A stretch of DNA of 64,000 bases from an uncultured Erysipelotrichaceae bacterium (GTDB lineage Bacteria; Bacillota_I; Bacilli_A; RFN20; CAG-826), in NCBI GenBank assembly GCA_902798595.1, contig CADBXE010000001.1, forward strand, positions 124,001 to 188,000, given 5' to 3'. The number at the start of each line of letters is the position of its first letter. Position 1 is the stretch's first letter. Below are positions 24,633-33,159 of this stretch, one piece after another. A program made the translations under genes and the position numbers. The notes beneath the pieces were generated by a model that did no database searches, had not been told where the DNA came from, and worked only from the letters and a program-made list of their open reading frames with translations.

Positions 24633-24654
24633 ATATTTCATTTAAGTTTCATAC

Positions 24655-24812
24655 GTAAACAAACAATTACGTAAACGAGATTTCAAATATTTGTCTCGAG
24701 TTATATTGCCAATATTTATAACTTTGTTATAAAGTCATTCTGTAAACTTTTAAGTAAACAAAACTTTACACCTTTTTGTTGTAATTTACATACTTAATCT
24801 TTAATCTATAAG
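24655..24812 (+). promoter_or_regulatory. Promoter region of the HTH-GlmM operon with four GTAAAC repeats
   Basis: GTAAAC occurs at 24655, 24671, 24742 and 24754, two close pairs. A promoter TTTACA (24785-24790), 16-base spacer, TATAAG (24807-24812) follows. The dyad arms CGAGA/TCTCG flank CAAATATTTG at 24676-24698. This layout suggests an operator array, perhaps for the encoded XRE domain. Confidence 0.5.
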
Positions 24813-24833
24813 TACACAAAAGGGAGCATACAT

Positions 24834-26477
24834 ATGACAATTGGTGAGAAAATCGTTCACCTTCGTATCGTGAACAATGTTTCGCAAGAAGAACTTGCTA
24901 AAATTTTAAAGACCTCAAGACAATCCTTATCCAAGTGGGAGAACAATGACACATTGCCTCCATTAGGTACGATTAAGGAATTATGCCAAATCTTTAAAGT
25001 GTCCGCCGATGAATTAATTGACGACACTATCGTCATCCATCGTGGCAAGAAAGTCGCTCTTCCTAGCGACAATATCAAAACCAAATATTTTGGTACTGAT
25101 GGCTTTAGAGGAGAGGCTAATGAATTATTAAATTCAGATAAAGCTTATAAAATTGGTAGATTCTTAGGTTGGTTCTACGCTAATCCTAAGTACAATATGC
25201 AAAAACCAGGCTATAGACCAAAGATCGTTATTGGTAAAGATACTAGAAGATCTTCTTATATGCTTGAATACGCAGTGGCTGCTGGTGCAGCGGCTAGTGG
25301 TGCGGATGTGGAATTACTTCACGTTACAACAACTCCATCAGTCTCCTACATCGTTAGACAAGACTGCTTTGACTGTGGTGTCATGATCACTGCTTCGCAT
25401 AACCCATTCTATGATAATGGTATTAAAGTCATTAACTCTAATGGTGAAAAACTGGAAGATGGTGTCGCCTATTTAGCGGAAGCTTATTTAGATGGCGATT
25501 TCAAAACATTAGGTTTGGAAGATGATGAAAACGATTTGCCATTCGCAAAACGTGGTGATATTGGCACAATTAATGACTATTCTTCAGGTAGAAATAGATA
25601 CATTGGTTACTTAATCTCTTTAGCCAAACATTCCATGAAGAAACTTAAAATTGGTTTAGATACCGCGAATGGCGCTTCTTGGATGATTGCTAAGAGTGTT
25701 TTCGAAGCATTAGGCGCCCAAGTTTATATTATTAACAACCATCCAGATGGTTTAAATATCAATGTTGATGCTGGTAGCACGCACATTGAAAAGTTCTGCA
25801 AGTTTGTCAAAGACAATGACTTAGATGTTGGCTTTGCTTTTGATGGTGACGCTGATAGATGTATCGCTGTTGATGAAAATGGTAAAGAAGTTGATGGCGA
25901 TAAGATTATGTACTTATTAGCCTGCAAACTTAAGAGTGAAGAATCTTTAGATAAGAATACAGTTGTAGCCACAATTATGTCCAACAGTGGTCTTGAAAAA
26001 GCCCTCAAAGGCATTGGCTGTAGTTTAGTAAGGACTAAAGTCGGTGATAGATTCGTCTTTGAAAAGATGATGAATGACGGTTATGTCTTGGGTGGTGAAC
26101 AATCAGGTCATATCATTATTAGAAAATATGCCACCACAGGTGATGGTGTTTTAACCGCAATCATGGTGACAGAAGAATTATTAGAAAGAAAAGAAACGTT
26201 ATCTAAGCTAGTGGCCCCAGTGAAATTATTACCACAAAAGACCAAGAACGTCAGAGTTACTGATAAGAACGCTGCTGTTGAAGATGAAGCTGTTAAAGCT
26301 AAGTTCGACGAAGTGAATAAAGAAATCGGTGATAACGGTAGAGCCTTATTAAGACAATCCGGTACTGAACCAGTCATTCGTATTATGGTGGAATATCCAA
26401 CATTACAAGGCTGTGATGAATATATCGAAAAGATCTATAACGTTGTTAAGAAAAGAGGCTTTGTCATCGATGAATAA
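24834..26477 (+). CDS. glmM: Phosphoglucosamine mutase with N-terminal XRE-type DNA-binding domain
   Basis: The 547-residue protein is about 100 longer than usual GlmM (about 450). Residues 1-63 are a cro/C1-type helix-turn-helix (VSQEELAKILKTSRQSLSKW). A linker leads to KYFGTDGFRGEAN (84-96), the classic GlmM start. Active serine S188 lies in TASHNP, the metal loop is DGDADR (337-342) and the phosphate loop is RQSGTEP near 505. GlmM converts glucosamine-6-phosphate to glucosamine-1-phosphate for peptidoglycan. AAGGGAG precedes the ATG and no internal start with a ribosome site is visible. The fusion suggests a metabolic enzyme that also acts as repressor. A phosphomannomutase role is the alternative. 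Confidence 0.88.
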   Translation: MTIGEKIVHLRIVNNVSQEELAKILKTSRQSLSKWENNDTLPPLGTIKELCQIFKVSADELIDDTIVIHRGKKVALPSDNIKTKYFGTDGFRGEANELLNSDKAYKIGRFLGWFYANPKYNMQKPGYRPKIVIGKDTRRSSYMLEYAVAAGAAASGADVELLHVTTTPSVSYIVRQDCFDCGVMITASHNPFYDNGIKVINSNGEKLEDGVAYLAEAYLDGDFKTLGLEDDENDLPFAKRGDIGTINDYSSGRNRYIGYLISLAKHSMKKLKIGLDTANGASWMIAKSVFEALGAQVYIINNHPDGLNINVDAGSTHIEKFCKFVKDNDLDVGFAFDGDADRCIAVDENGKEVDGDKIMYLLACKLKSEESLDKNTVVATIMSNSGLEKALKGIGCSLVRTKVGDRFVFEKMMNDGYVLGGEQSGHIIIRKYATTGDGVLTAIMVTEELLERKETLSKLVAPVKLLPQKTKNVRVTDKNAAVEDEAVKAKFDEVNKEIGDNGRALLRQSGTEPVIRIMVEYPTLQGCDEYIEKIYNVVKKRGFVIDE

Positions 26478-27144
26478 GAAAGCTGTTTTGACTAGAGATT
26501 TATTCAATATCGAAGAACCATCATTTATGAAAGGGTTCTTTGATAAATATGAATATCCATGGGAAATGCTCCCACATATTAAAGAATTAATCGCGGAATT
26601 ACTTGAAGAAGGTATTCCAGGATATACCGTCTTAAAAGAAGGTGTCCTAGTGGGTGAGAATGTGAAAATCGCTGAAACAGCGACCATCATTCCTCCAGCG
26701 ATTATCGGTAGCAATACTGAAATTAGACCAGGCGCCTATATTAGAGGCAATCTCATCTGTGGTGATAACTGTGTTTTAGGTAATTCTTGTGAATTCAAAA
26801 ACGCGATTATCTTATATCACGTCCAAGTTCCACATTATTCCTATGTTGGTGATTCCATTTTAGGTAACTACGCTCATATGGGTGCGGGTAGCATCTGCTC
26901 TAACTTAAAGAGTGATGGTAAGAATATCGTCATCCACGGCGAAAAAGACTATGAAACTGGATTAAGAAAAATAGGTGCTATCTTAGGCGACTATGCGGAT
27001 ATTGGTTGTCAATCCGTTTTAAATCCAGGTACAGTCATTGGTCAACATTCTCAAGTCTATCCATTAAGTATGGTGAGAGGTGTTGTTCCAGAAAATAGCA
27101 TTTATAAAGCAAAAGATAATATTGTTGTCAAAGAAAAGAGGTAG
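26470..27144 (+). CDS. Left-handed beta-helix acyltransferase, GlmU C-terminal-like
   Basis: The 224-residue protein consists of a short N-terminal helical region and hexapeptide repeats (VGENVKIAETATIIPPAIIG onward) forming a left-handed beta helix as in the acetyltransferase half of GlmU. The pyrophosphorylase half is absent. The ATG at 26470 overlaps the glmM stop by eight bases, so the two are coupled. It probably acetylates glucosamine-1-phosphate, with uridylylation by another gene. The alternative is a sugar-nucleotide pyrophosphorylase-related acyltransferase of other specificity. Confidence 0.75.
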   Translation: MNKKAVLTRDLFNIEEPSFMKGFFDKYEYPWEMLPHIKELIAELLEEGIPGYTVLKEGVLVGENVKIAETATIIPPAIIGSNTEIRPGAYIRGNLICGDNCVLGNSCEFKNAIILYHVQVPHYSYVGDSILGNYAHMGAGSICSNLKSDGKNIVIHGEKDYETGLRKIGAILGDYADIGCQSVLNPGTVIGQHSQVYPLSMVRGVVPENSIYKAKDNIVVKEKR

Positions 27145-27153
27145 TCGAAAATT

Positions 27154-27876
27154 ATGAAAGTTGTCGTTGGCAGTAATGAAGAAATCAGCAAGCTTATCGC
27201 TGAAGAATTTATCAAGCAAGTGCAAGCTAAACCAAACAGTGTTTTAGGCTTAGCGACAGGTACATCCCCAATTGAAGTATATGCGAATATGATTAAGGCC
27301 TGTAAAGAAGGCCGTGTTTTCTTTAAGGATGTTGCGACATTCAACCTTGATGAATACATCGGTTTAGAAGGCACACATGATCAATCATATCGTTACTTCA
27401 TGAATAAATACTTATTCGATGGTTTAGATATCGATAAAGCGCGTACACACGTTCTAAAAGGCGTTGGTGATTATTTAGCTTACGCCAATCAATATGACGC
27501 GGAAATCGCCTCTTTCGGTGGCATTGATCTCCAAATCTTAGGTATTGGTAGTGATGGTCACATCGCATTTAATGAACCAGGCACCCCATTTGATTCTTTA
27601 ACCCATGTCGCAGAACTCACAGAACAAACCATCAAAGATAACTCAAGATTATTCAATGATATTTCTGAAGTTCCAACCAAAGCGGTCACGATGGGTTTAA
27701 AGAGCATTATGAACGCTAGAAAGATTGTTTTAATCGCTACTGGTAAAAACAAAGCGCAAGCAATCTACAACTTATTAAAAGGTCCAATGACCGAAGAAGT
27801 TCCATGTTCCATTCTTCAAAAACACCCAGATTGCACAATCTATGTTGATGAAGATGCTTATAGCTTAGTTAAATAA
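27154..27876 (+). CDS. nagB: Glucosamine-6-phosphate deaminase
   Basis: The 240-residue enzyme converts glucosamine-6-phosphate to fructose-6-phosphate and ammonia, the reverse direction to GlmS. It shows LGLATGTSPIEVY near 31, FNLDEYIGL near 67, GIGSDGHIAFNEPG near 131 and MGLKSIM near 176. It ends the glmM operon, nine bases after the acyltransferase. Having nagB and a biosynthetic glmM on one transcript suggests balance of amino-sugar flow. An allosteric tail as in E. coli NagB is not present. Confidence 0.95.
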   Translation: MKVVVGSNEEISKLIAEEFIKQVQAKPNSVLGLATGTSPIEVYANMIKACKEGRVFFKDVATFNLDEYIGLEGTHDQSYRYFMNKYLFDGLDIDKARTHVLKGVGDYLAYANQYDAEIASFGGIDLQILGIGSDGHIAFNEPGTPFDSLTHVAELTEQTIKDNSRLFNDISEVPTKAVTMGLKSIMNARKIVLIATGKNKAQAIYNLLKGPMTEEVPCSILQKHPDCTIYVDEDAYSLVK

Positions 27877-27898
27877 CTTATTTGTTTTTTGAACAAAG

Positions 27899-27928
27899 GC
27901 CCTTGTATTTTAATACTAGGGCTTTTTA
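27899..27928 (+). terminator. Terminator of the amino-sugar operon
   Basis: GCCCT-T-GTAT pairs with ATAC-T-AGGGC (27899-27908 with 27913-27922) around TTTA, followed by TTTTT. Confidence 0.88.
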
Positions 27929-28008
27929 AGTAAATAGAGATTAATTCAAACTTTTTCTTTAATGCTGCTATTAAAATTGTTTATCCTAAATAGGAATGAG
28001 GTAAAAAT

Positions 28009-28737
28009 ATGAAAAGATTTTTGTTCGTTACTATTCTTACTATGTTAATCCTCCCACTTGAGGCTTGCGACAAAGAAGAACCCATACCTCCTACTGATGA
28101 TTCGCATATTACATTTACAGCAAACGATAAAAATAACGCAATTGACAAATATACTCTCGAGTTAAAAGATACCTTTGACAATCTACATTATACCGCTACC
28201 AAGGTTTTGGAAATTGATGGTAATAAGGAAACAACCACATATATTCGCAAAGGTTTAAATTATCAGGTTACAAGCGATAAAGAAACAAAATATGCTTATA
28301 CTCCAGATTTTCATTACTCATTTTGGGCAATAAAAGATAATTCTAAAGGCACAGGAATCTATGGAAAATCAATTAAAAAATATGATGAAATAAGTAACTT
28401 ATATAAAACAAACTTTGACATTTATCAAAATTTTGAAAACGATGAAACAACCTATTTGCTATCTTATACGAAAGACACAGATTTTGATGCTGAGCCTATT
28501 ACGAGCAACGCAAAAATGTATTTTGAGATAAAAGAAAATGACAATAACAAATTAAAAATTGAGTGTATATTCGATAATGATTTGCTGAAATTATTCAAAT
28601 ACGAATACACTCATCTAGACGCTTCTAACAAAGAAGTTGCAAATGAAAAATGCTCTATAGAAGTTGAATATCACGCAAACACAAACTTTGAGCTAGAACT
28701 TCCAGATTTTGCCAATTGGGAGGAAATTGAAGAGTAA
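28009..28737 (+). CDS. Putative lipoprotein of unknown function
   Basis: The 242-residue protein starts with a lipoprotein signal peptide (MKRFLFVTILTMLILPLEAC), the lipobox cysteine at residue 20. The mature part is lysine- and threonine-rich with alternating beta-type sequence and no domain I recognise. It might be a substrate-binding or surface sensor protein. GAGG precedes the ATG. Codon use looks more AT-rich than in the adjacent nagB gene. Confidence 0.7.
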   Translation: MKRFLFVTILTMLILPLEACDKEEPIPPTDDSHITFTANDKNNAIDKYTLELKDTFDNLHYTATKVLEIDGNKETTTYIRKGLNYQVTSDKETKYAYTPDFHYSFWAIKDNSKGTGIYGKSIKKYDEISNLYKTNFDIYQNFENDETTYLLSYTKDTDFDAEPITSNAKMYFEIKENDNNKLKIECIFDNDLLKLFKYEYTHLDASNKEVANEKCSIEVEYHANTNFELELPDFANWEEIEE

Positions 28738-28883
28738 TTTTAGCTTCTTCTTGAAAAACGCATAGTGACATAAAAATACTTTTGTCGCACCCAATTGCTT
28801 TGTTTTATTCGCGCGTAACAAAATTTAATAACGACATTTTCCTCGATGGTGATTGATTTTTTTGTGGAAAACGTGTTTAAGTT

Positions 28884-28892
28884 TGCTACAAT
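28884..28892 (+). promoter_or_regulatory. Extended -10 box eight bases before a lipoprotein ATG
   Basis: TGCTACAAT ends at 28892 and the ATG is at 28901. With a start 6-8 bases downstream of the -10, the mRNA would have almost no leader. Confidence 0.45.
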
Positions 28893-28900
28893 ATCAATTA

Positions 28901-29644
28901 ATGAAGCAGAAAACTAAAAAAAGATTGATAGTAGCGTGTGTTTTTACTACATGTTTCTTATTAAGTGGGTGCTTTTCAAAAGGACCCGCTCCAATTTATA
29001 GGTCAGGCTATTTCACTTATATTCATTTATGTGACAACAGTAATCGCCAAAATAGTAAAGATAAATCAATTGTCATTGTGGGATTTACTCAGTCCGGACA
29101 TGAGCAAGAAACACTAGACATTCCTTGCACTATCGATGGGCAACCAGTCAAAAGAATTGGTTTGTTTGACGAGGGATACCCTGGTGGAGATAAAAGCAGA
29201 CACATTTATTGCGGCAATAAACTCAAGAAATTATATATTCCTCATACAGTAGTAGATATTCAATATTTTCATGGCGATAATGTGTCGCTAATGATTTGCG
29301 AAGAAAGTATTCGCGTGGTTTCTTTATGGGGTTCGACATGCAAAAACAAATATATATCAAGAGAACTGTACGAGAAAGTAAAGGATCATAAAGACGATTG
29401 TTTTCCTGCAAATGTCGACTTCCAATTAAATTATCAAATGGATAATGAAGAAACCCAATATCGTGTTGACTATGTTCAACAAGATGAAACAATTTCAATG
29501 CCACCAAAACCAGAAAGAGATGGCTATTCCTTCGTTGGTTGGTATACAGATGCCGAATGTAATAACATTTGGAACTTTAATAGTGTTCCTTTGATAGAAG
29601 AAGGAGGCACTCTTGTTTTATATGCTGGTTGGGAAACATTATAA
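28901..29644 (+). CDS. Lipoprotein with C-terminal Listeria-Bacteroides (Flg_new) repeat
   Basis: The 247-residue protein has a lipoprotein signal (RLIVACVFTTCFLLSGC). The C-terminal 60 residues match a Listeria-Bacteroides repeat (InlB B-repeat type): ISMPPKPERDGYSFVGWYTD and LYAGWE. Such repeats occur in surface proteins as beta-grasp spacers. An upstream ATG at 28853 is possible but would bury the signal peptide, so I start at 28901, right after an extended -10 box. The middle part is unassigned. Confidence 0.78.
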   Translation: MKQKTKKRLIVACVFTTCFLLSGCFSKGPAPIYRSGYFTYIHLCDNSNRQNSKDKSIVIVGFTQSGHEQETLDIPCTIDGQPVKRIGLFDEGYPGGDKSRHIYCGNKLKKLYIPHTVVDIQYFHGDNVSLMICEESIRVVSLWGSTCKNKYISRELYEKVKDHKDDCFPANVDFQLNYQMDNEETQYRVDYVQQDETISMPPKPERDGYSFVGWYTDAECNNIWNFNSVPLIEEGGTLVLYAGWETL

Positions 29645-29669
29645 AAACAATAATCAAAGTTAATATTAC

Positions 29670-29693
29670 AAAGGGAATATTCCCTTTGTTTTT
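29670..29693 (+). terminator. Terminator after the repeat-carrying lipoprotein
   Basis: AAAGGGAATATTCCCTTT is an 18-bp perfect palindrome followed by GTTTTTTG. Confidence 0.85.
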
Positions 29694-29720
29694 TGTATAT
29701 TAAACAAAAATGAATTTTAT

Positions 29721-29745
29721 TATAATTAATTGAACAGATCTGTTC
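29721..29745 (+). promoter_or_regulatory. Promoter -10 and 14-bp palindrome before the ECF sigma operon
   Basis: TATAAT (29721-29726) is followed by the perfect palindrome GAACAGATCTGTTC (29732-29745), which would cover the transcription start. A short T run follows, so a small attenuator hairpin is an alternative to an operator. Confidence 0.5.
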
Positions 29746-29778
29746 TTTTTATACGTCTTATAGGTGAGAGGCAAAAAA

Positions 29779-30276
29779 GTGGAAATATCAAAAAGGCTAT
29801 TCGATAAATTTCTCAAAGGCGAAGATAGTGCGGTTGAAAAAGTGTATTTGCAGTACAAGAACCTCATGTACTTTATCATCGCTTCATATATATCTTCGAG
29901 ATATGACACTGAAGATGTTCTTTCTGAATCATTCATCAAAGTGGTTGAGCATCGTCACGAAGTGAAAAACCCTAATAGTTTTAAATCGTATGTTGCCTCA
30001 ATTGCAAAGAATCAGGCCTTAGATTTCCTCAGGAAGCAAAGAGAGATTCCCTCCAGTGACATCATTGATGAAATATATGGAGAAGAAGATAAGACCAATG
30101 AATTGCTTTCCACATTTGAACCTCTTTTGACCAACAAAGAAACAATCGTTACTTATTTAAAGATCGGCTTTTCTTATACTTGGAATGAAATTGTTGCTGA
30201 AACAGGCATTTCTGAGAGTACTGCGAGAAGATTATATGAAAGCGCGAAAGGAAAGCTGAGAAAGGAGTTAAGATGA
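29779..30276 (+). CDS. ECF-type RNA polymerase sigma factor
   Basis: The 165-residue protein has region 2 (YKNLMYFIIASY, then RYDTEDVLSESFIKVVEH) and region 4 (YTWNEIVAETGISESTARRLYESAKGKL in part), the two domains of sigma-70 ECF factors. I start at the GTG at 29779, seven bases after AGAGG; another GTG at 29764 would include the ribosome site. The stop overlaps the next ATG (ATGA), coupling it to a large membrane protein that may be its regulator. Region 2.4 is degenerate, so target promoters cannot be predicted. Confidence 0.85.
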   Translation: MEISKRLFDKFLKGEDSAVEKVYLQYKNLMYFIIASYISSRYDTEDVLSESFIKVVEHRHEVKNPNSFKSYVASIAKNQALDFLRKQREIPSSDIIDEIYGEEDKTNELLSTFEPLLTNKETIVTYLKIGFSYTWNEIVAETGISESTARRLYESAKGKLRKELR

Positions 30277-31967
30277 ACTTTGAAAGACGAATGAAAAAAC
30301 ACATTGATTCAACATTAGAAAGTTATACTCCAAACCCATACCCAAGGAAGCGTCATTTACCTTTATGGGCTAAGATTACAATTCCAATTGCCGCGGTTGC
30401 AACAGCAGTTGCGGTTGCTGTACCAATTATTAATAGCACCAGTGGTATCGGTGGCTTTATCAATCGCTTAAGAGGCACATATGTAGATATGAATAATGTC
30501 GCAGCGTTTTGCATCTGGTCCGCTCCTGATAAAGAAAATGCTCGTCCAAAATTAAAGAGTTTTGCAAAAATTAAAGACAACTTTAAGCTAAATTCCGCTT
30601 ATGAAGATGATGAGTCATCATCTCCAAGCATCAATAGTGACTCTTGGACTGAAGAGCAAAAAGAGCAATATGAATGGGAATTAGACTATGACTGGGATCC
30701 AGAAAACGCAAGTGTCCTTATTTCCATGAATGATGATGGTTCAGTTAAAGAAGTTGTTTATGAACGCACCAATGGTCGTGGACAAGTTAGACAAGACACT
30801 TTAGCGAATGCTGCTGCGGTCTTCACTTCTAAAAACTTCACATATGTCATGTATGTTGATGATGCAGAATGGGAATTCTGGAAAGATGTTAATTATGCTC
30901 AAGAAATAGTGTGCCCTAATGGATTCCATTGCCATCATGCGGAAATGCAAACAATTGTCATTCATAATGAAACAGGCAAAGTCTTTGCTTTAAAGGATTT
31001 GATGAAGCAAGTCGACCAATATTCACACGGCAAAAACTACACAATGCAAGTGGTGCCAACAAAAGATGATTTCGCCTTAGTGCATCCGATGTATGGCAAT
31101 TTAATTCCTCAATGTTACGATGTTGTTTTCGATGAAGAAGAAGGATTGAATTATAAATACATTATCCCTGAAGAAGCAGGAATAATTGATTCGTTTAACT
31201 GGCATCACACAATCGCTGACGTTAAACGCGATAAATACGGTCAAATCTTTGTTCTTGTTAACGAAGGTGTGGGCCCTGAATATCGAGGCCAAAAAAAGAT
31301 TGTTAATTACACTAATCACGTCACACATGGCAACACATTAGTTTTCTTCCAAGAAAACGAAATACTCTGTGGTACAGATGAAAGAATGTATACATTTGAT
31401 GATGGCATACTCAAGGTATTCGGTGAAAACTTTGAACTCACACCAATCGAAAAGGATTTAAACGTTTCCTTTGAAGGAATTAATGGCGCTATGATAGATG
31501 GAAATCACATCGAAAACGATACTGGCATCGTCTATCATTTAGAAGACAATTATCTCTATTCAATCTTTGGTGATGTTTATCAAGTAGATAATGATGGCCG
31601 ATATACACATCTAGATAAATTAACAAACGTTTCATTCCCTAAATACACAGATGAAGGGTTCTTACTCAATGGTGCGATTGTGGCGTTCGTTGAAGCGAAA
31701 AATGGTTTGAGTTATTATTCGACAGAAGGAAAGGTCGTCCAACTATATTTTGGTTTAGAAGATGGTGAACCAAGCGTAAAATCTAGAACGATTATGGAAA
31801 ACGCTGACACATATATGGTTATGCATCAACGTATGACAATGAGTCTTGGCTACAAAGAATTCTTATTAACCATAGAAAACGGTGAAGCCCAAGCGGAATA
31901 TGTAGTAGATAGAAGTGGCGGCAGAGCTTCGCTAGTGAAACCTATTACTGAACCATTAAGACTTTAA
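30273..31967 (+). CDS. Single-pass membrane protein coupled to the ECF sigma factor (putative anti-sigma or sensor)
   Basis: The 564-residue protein has a short basic cytoplasmic N-terminus (1-30), one membrane segment (about 31-53, alanine/valine-rich) and a 500-residue external domain rich in acidic and aromatic residues with possible beta-propeller-like repeats. Its position overlapping a sigma gene by four bases suggests an anti-sigma or stress sensor, but no zinc-binding anti-sigma domain (HxxxCxxC) is present and the cytoplasmic part is very short. It overlaps the convergent NERD gene by four bases. Function is not established. Confidence 0.65.
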   Translation: MNFERRMKKHIDSTLESYTPNPYPRKRHLPLWAKITIPIAAVATAVAVAVPIINSTSGIGGFINRLRGTYVDMNNVAAFCIWSAPDKENARPKLKSFAKIKDNFKLNSAYEDDESSSPSINSDSWTEEQKEQYEWELDYDWDPENASVLISMNDDGSVKEVVYERTNGRGQVRQDTLANAAAVFTSKNFTYVMYVDDAEWEFWKDVNYAQEIVCPNGFHCHHAEMQTIVIHNETGKVFALKDLMKQVDQYSHGKNYTMQVVPTKDDFALVHPMYGNLIPQCYDVVFDEEEGLNYKYIIPEEAGIIDSFNWHHTIADVKRDKYGQIFVLVNEGVGPEYRGQKKIVNYTNHVTHGNTLVFFQENEILCGTDERMYTFDDGILKVFGENFELTPIEKDLNVSFEGINGAMIDGNHIENDTGIVYHLEDNYLYSIFGDVYQVDNDGRYTHLDKLTNVSFPKYTDEGFLLNGAIVAFVEAKNGLSYYSTEGKVVQLYFGLEDGEPSVKSRTIMENADTYMVMHQRMTMSLGYKEFLLTIENGEAQAEYVVDRSGGRASLVKPITEPLRL

Positions 31968-32662
31968 ATTTTAATAATCCTATGACACCCGGTGCATTTC
32001 AAACCACCAGGCACAATAGAGAGTATGCCCCCGCAGTCGGGGCATATTTTCTTTTCTATCGCAGTTCGTAGTTCTTTTCGATAACCTCTTCTCTCTTTAA
32101 TAGTTTTTTGGATGTTTGCTAAATGCATCTCATCATTCACATCCGCTTCAGAGTAGAGAAGAGTGTTATAAAGACTTTCAATAGTCAATTCATTTAAAGG
32201 ATTATCAATGGTAATCAGATTAATTCTTTTTAAGATATCCTCAGGACCACAGACGTTGAATAAGTCTAACCCATCCCCGTTATTTTTTACTAAAACGATA
32301 AAGCAGTAGATGGGATAATCTCTTCCAATAATGCGTTTAATCATTCTGATATGAGATTGATTTTGTTTTAAAGGATTATGGAATGTTTCTGTCTTCATTC
32401 TGCCTTTAAATGGGAATGTCTTTTTCCAATATGAATCATCTTCATTACCGACAATATTTCCAAAGTAGTTCTTTGTTTCGATAACAAAAATACCATTACT
32501 ACGGATGAGTATATGGTCAATTTGATGTGAGACTTGATTATCTCCTAGTAGAACTAGATTATTAATTAAACGATGGAATGATTTATCAGCATCTAAAATA
32601 GAGGCGACCAGACGTTCGCCTTCTTCGCCTCTTTTTAGTTTTCTTTTACTATTGCTCGCCAT
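31964..32662 (-). CDS. NERD-domain protein with C-terminal zinc ribbon
   Basis: The 232-residue protein begins with a NERD (nuclease-related) domain: GEEGERLVASIL near 12, HQIDHILIRSNGIFVIETKNY near 46, where the D and E-T-K elements fit a PD-(D/E)XK-like core. The C-terminus is a zinc ribbon CPDCGG...CTGCH as in topoisomerase tails. Such proteins may process DNA; the role is unknown. The start overlaps the preceding gene by 14 bases, so the two form an operon. Confidence 0.82.
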   Translation of the reverse strand: MASNSKRKLKRGEEGERLVASILDADKSFHRLINNLVLLGDNQVSHQIDHILIRSNGIFVIETKNYFGNIVGNEDDSYWKKTFPFKGRMKTETFHNPLKQNQSHIRMIKRIIGRDYPIYCFIVLVKNNGDGLDLFNVCGPEDILKRINLITIDNPLNELTIESLYNTLLYSEADVNDEMHLANIQKTIKERRGYRKELRTAIEKKICPDCGGILSIVPGGLKCTGCHRIIKI

Positions 32663-33077
32663 CCAAGATTGGTTTTAAGTATTTCATGGTGTTTTCACTT
32701 AACAAATCGTTAAGTAAGAAACCAAATGTATCGATTGCTTCCATTTCATCGTTTAATCCAACAGCGGTGTAATGAAGCTCTAAATAATCGCGATCGTTGA
32801 TATTAGTGATGTACGCTCTAAACCATGGATTGTTTTCATTAAAAGCGTTGATTAAATATAAGTTATCATATGTTCTTTCAATGACATCGAATGTTAAGAA
32901 TAAGTGAATCGTACCACTGGAAAATGCTACGAATCTGCAATATACAGAATTAAGGAAATATTCCTTCGCAGTAATTTGGCTATGGAGTGTTAATGTCTTC
33001 GCGGTTTCTTCTTGGACTTGTAAGCCAATCTTCTCACCCATTTTCAATAGTTTTTCTTTTAAGTTTGAAAGATTCAT
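32649..33077 (-). CDS. Small conserved protein, YbjN-like, unknown function
   Basis: The 142-residue soluble protein has alternating helix and strand segments reminiscent of the YbjN/secretion-chaperone-like fold (GIHLFLTFDV-type strands, acidic C-terminal helix). No catalytic motif is seen. A GAGAGGAAA ribosome site precedes it. It is cotranscribed with the NERD protein and divergent from a glycosyltransferase. Confidence 0.6.
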   Translation of the reverse strand: MNLSNLKEKLLKMGEKIGLQVQEETAKTLTLHSQITAKEYFLNSVYCRFVAFSSGTIHLFLTFDVIERTYDNLYLINAFNENNPWFRAYITNINDRDYLELHYTAVGLNDEMEAIDTFGFLLNDLLSENTMKYLKPILDGEQ

Positions 33078-33122
33078 ATGATGTTTCCTCTCTTATAACC
33101 CAAACATTATAACACATTTAAC

Positions 33123-33151
33123 TTTGATTAAATGTCACACTTGTGTAAAAT
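33123..33151 (+). promoter_or_regulatory. Promoter of the GT2 gene at 33160
   Basis: TTTGAT (33123-33128), a 17-base spacer and TAAAAT (33146-33151). The -10 ends eight bases before the ATG, so the message is probably near-leaderless. Confidence 0.45.
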
Positions 33152-33159
33152 AGGGTGGT

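Noticed and set aside
29732-29745. LexA (SOS) box
   Set aside because: Firmicute LexA sites are CGAAC-N4-GTTCG. This dyad has N6 between GAAC and GTTC.
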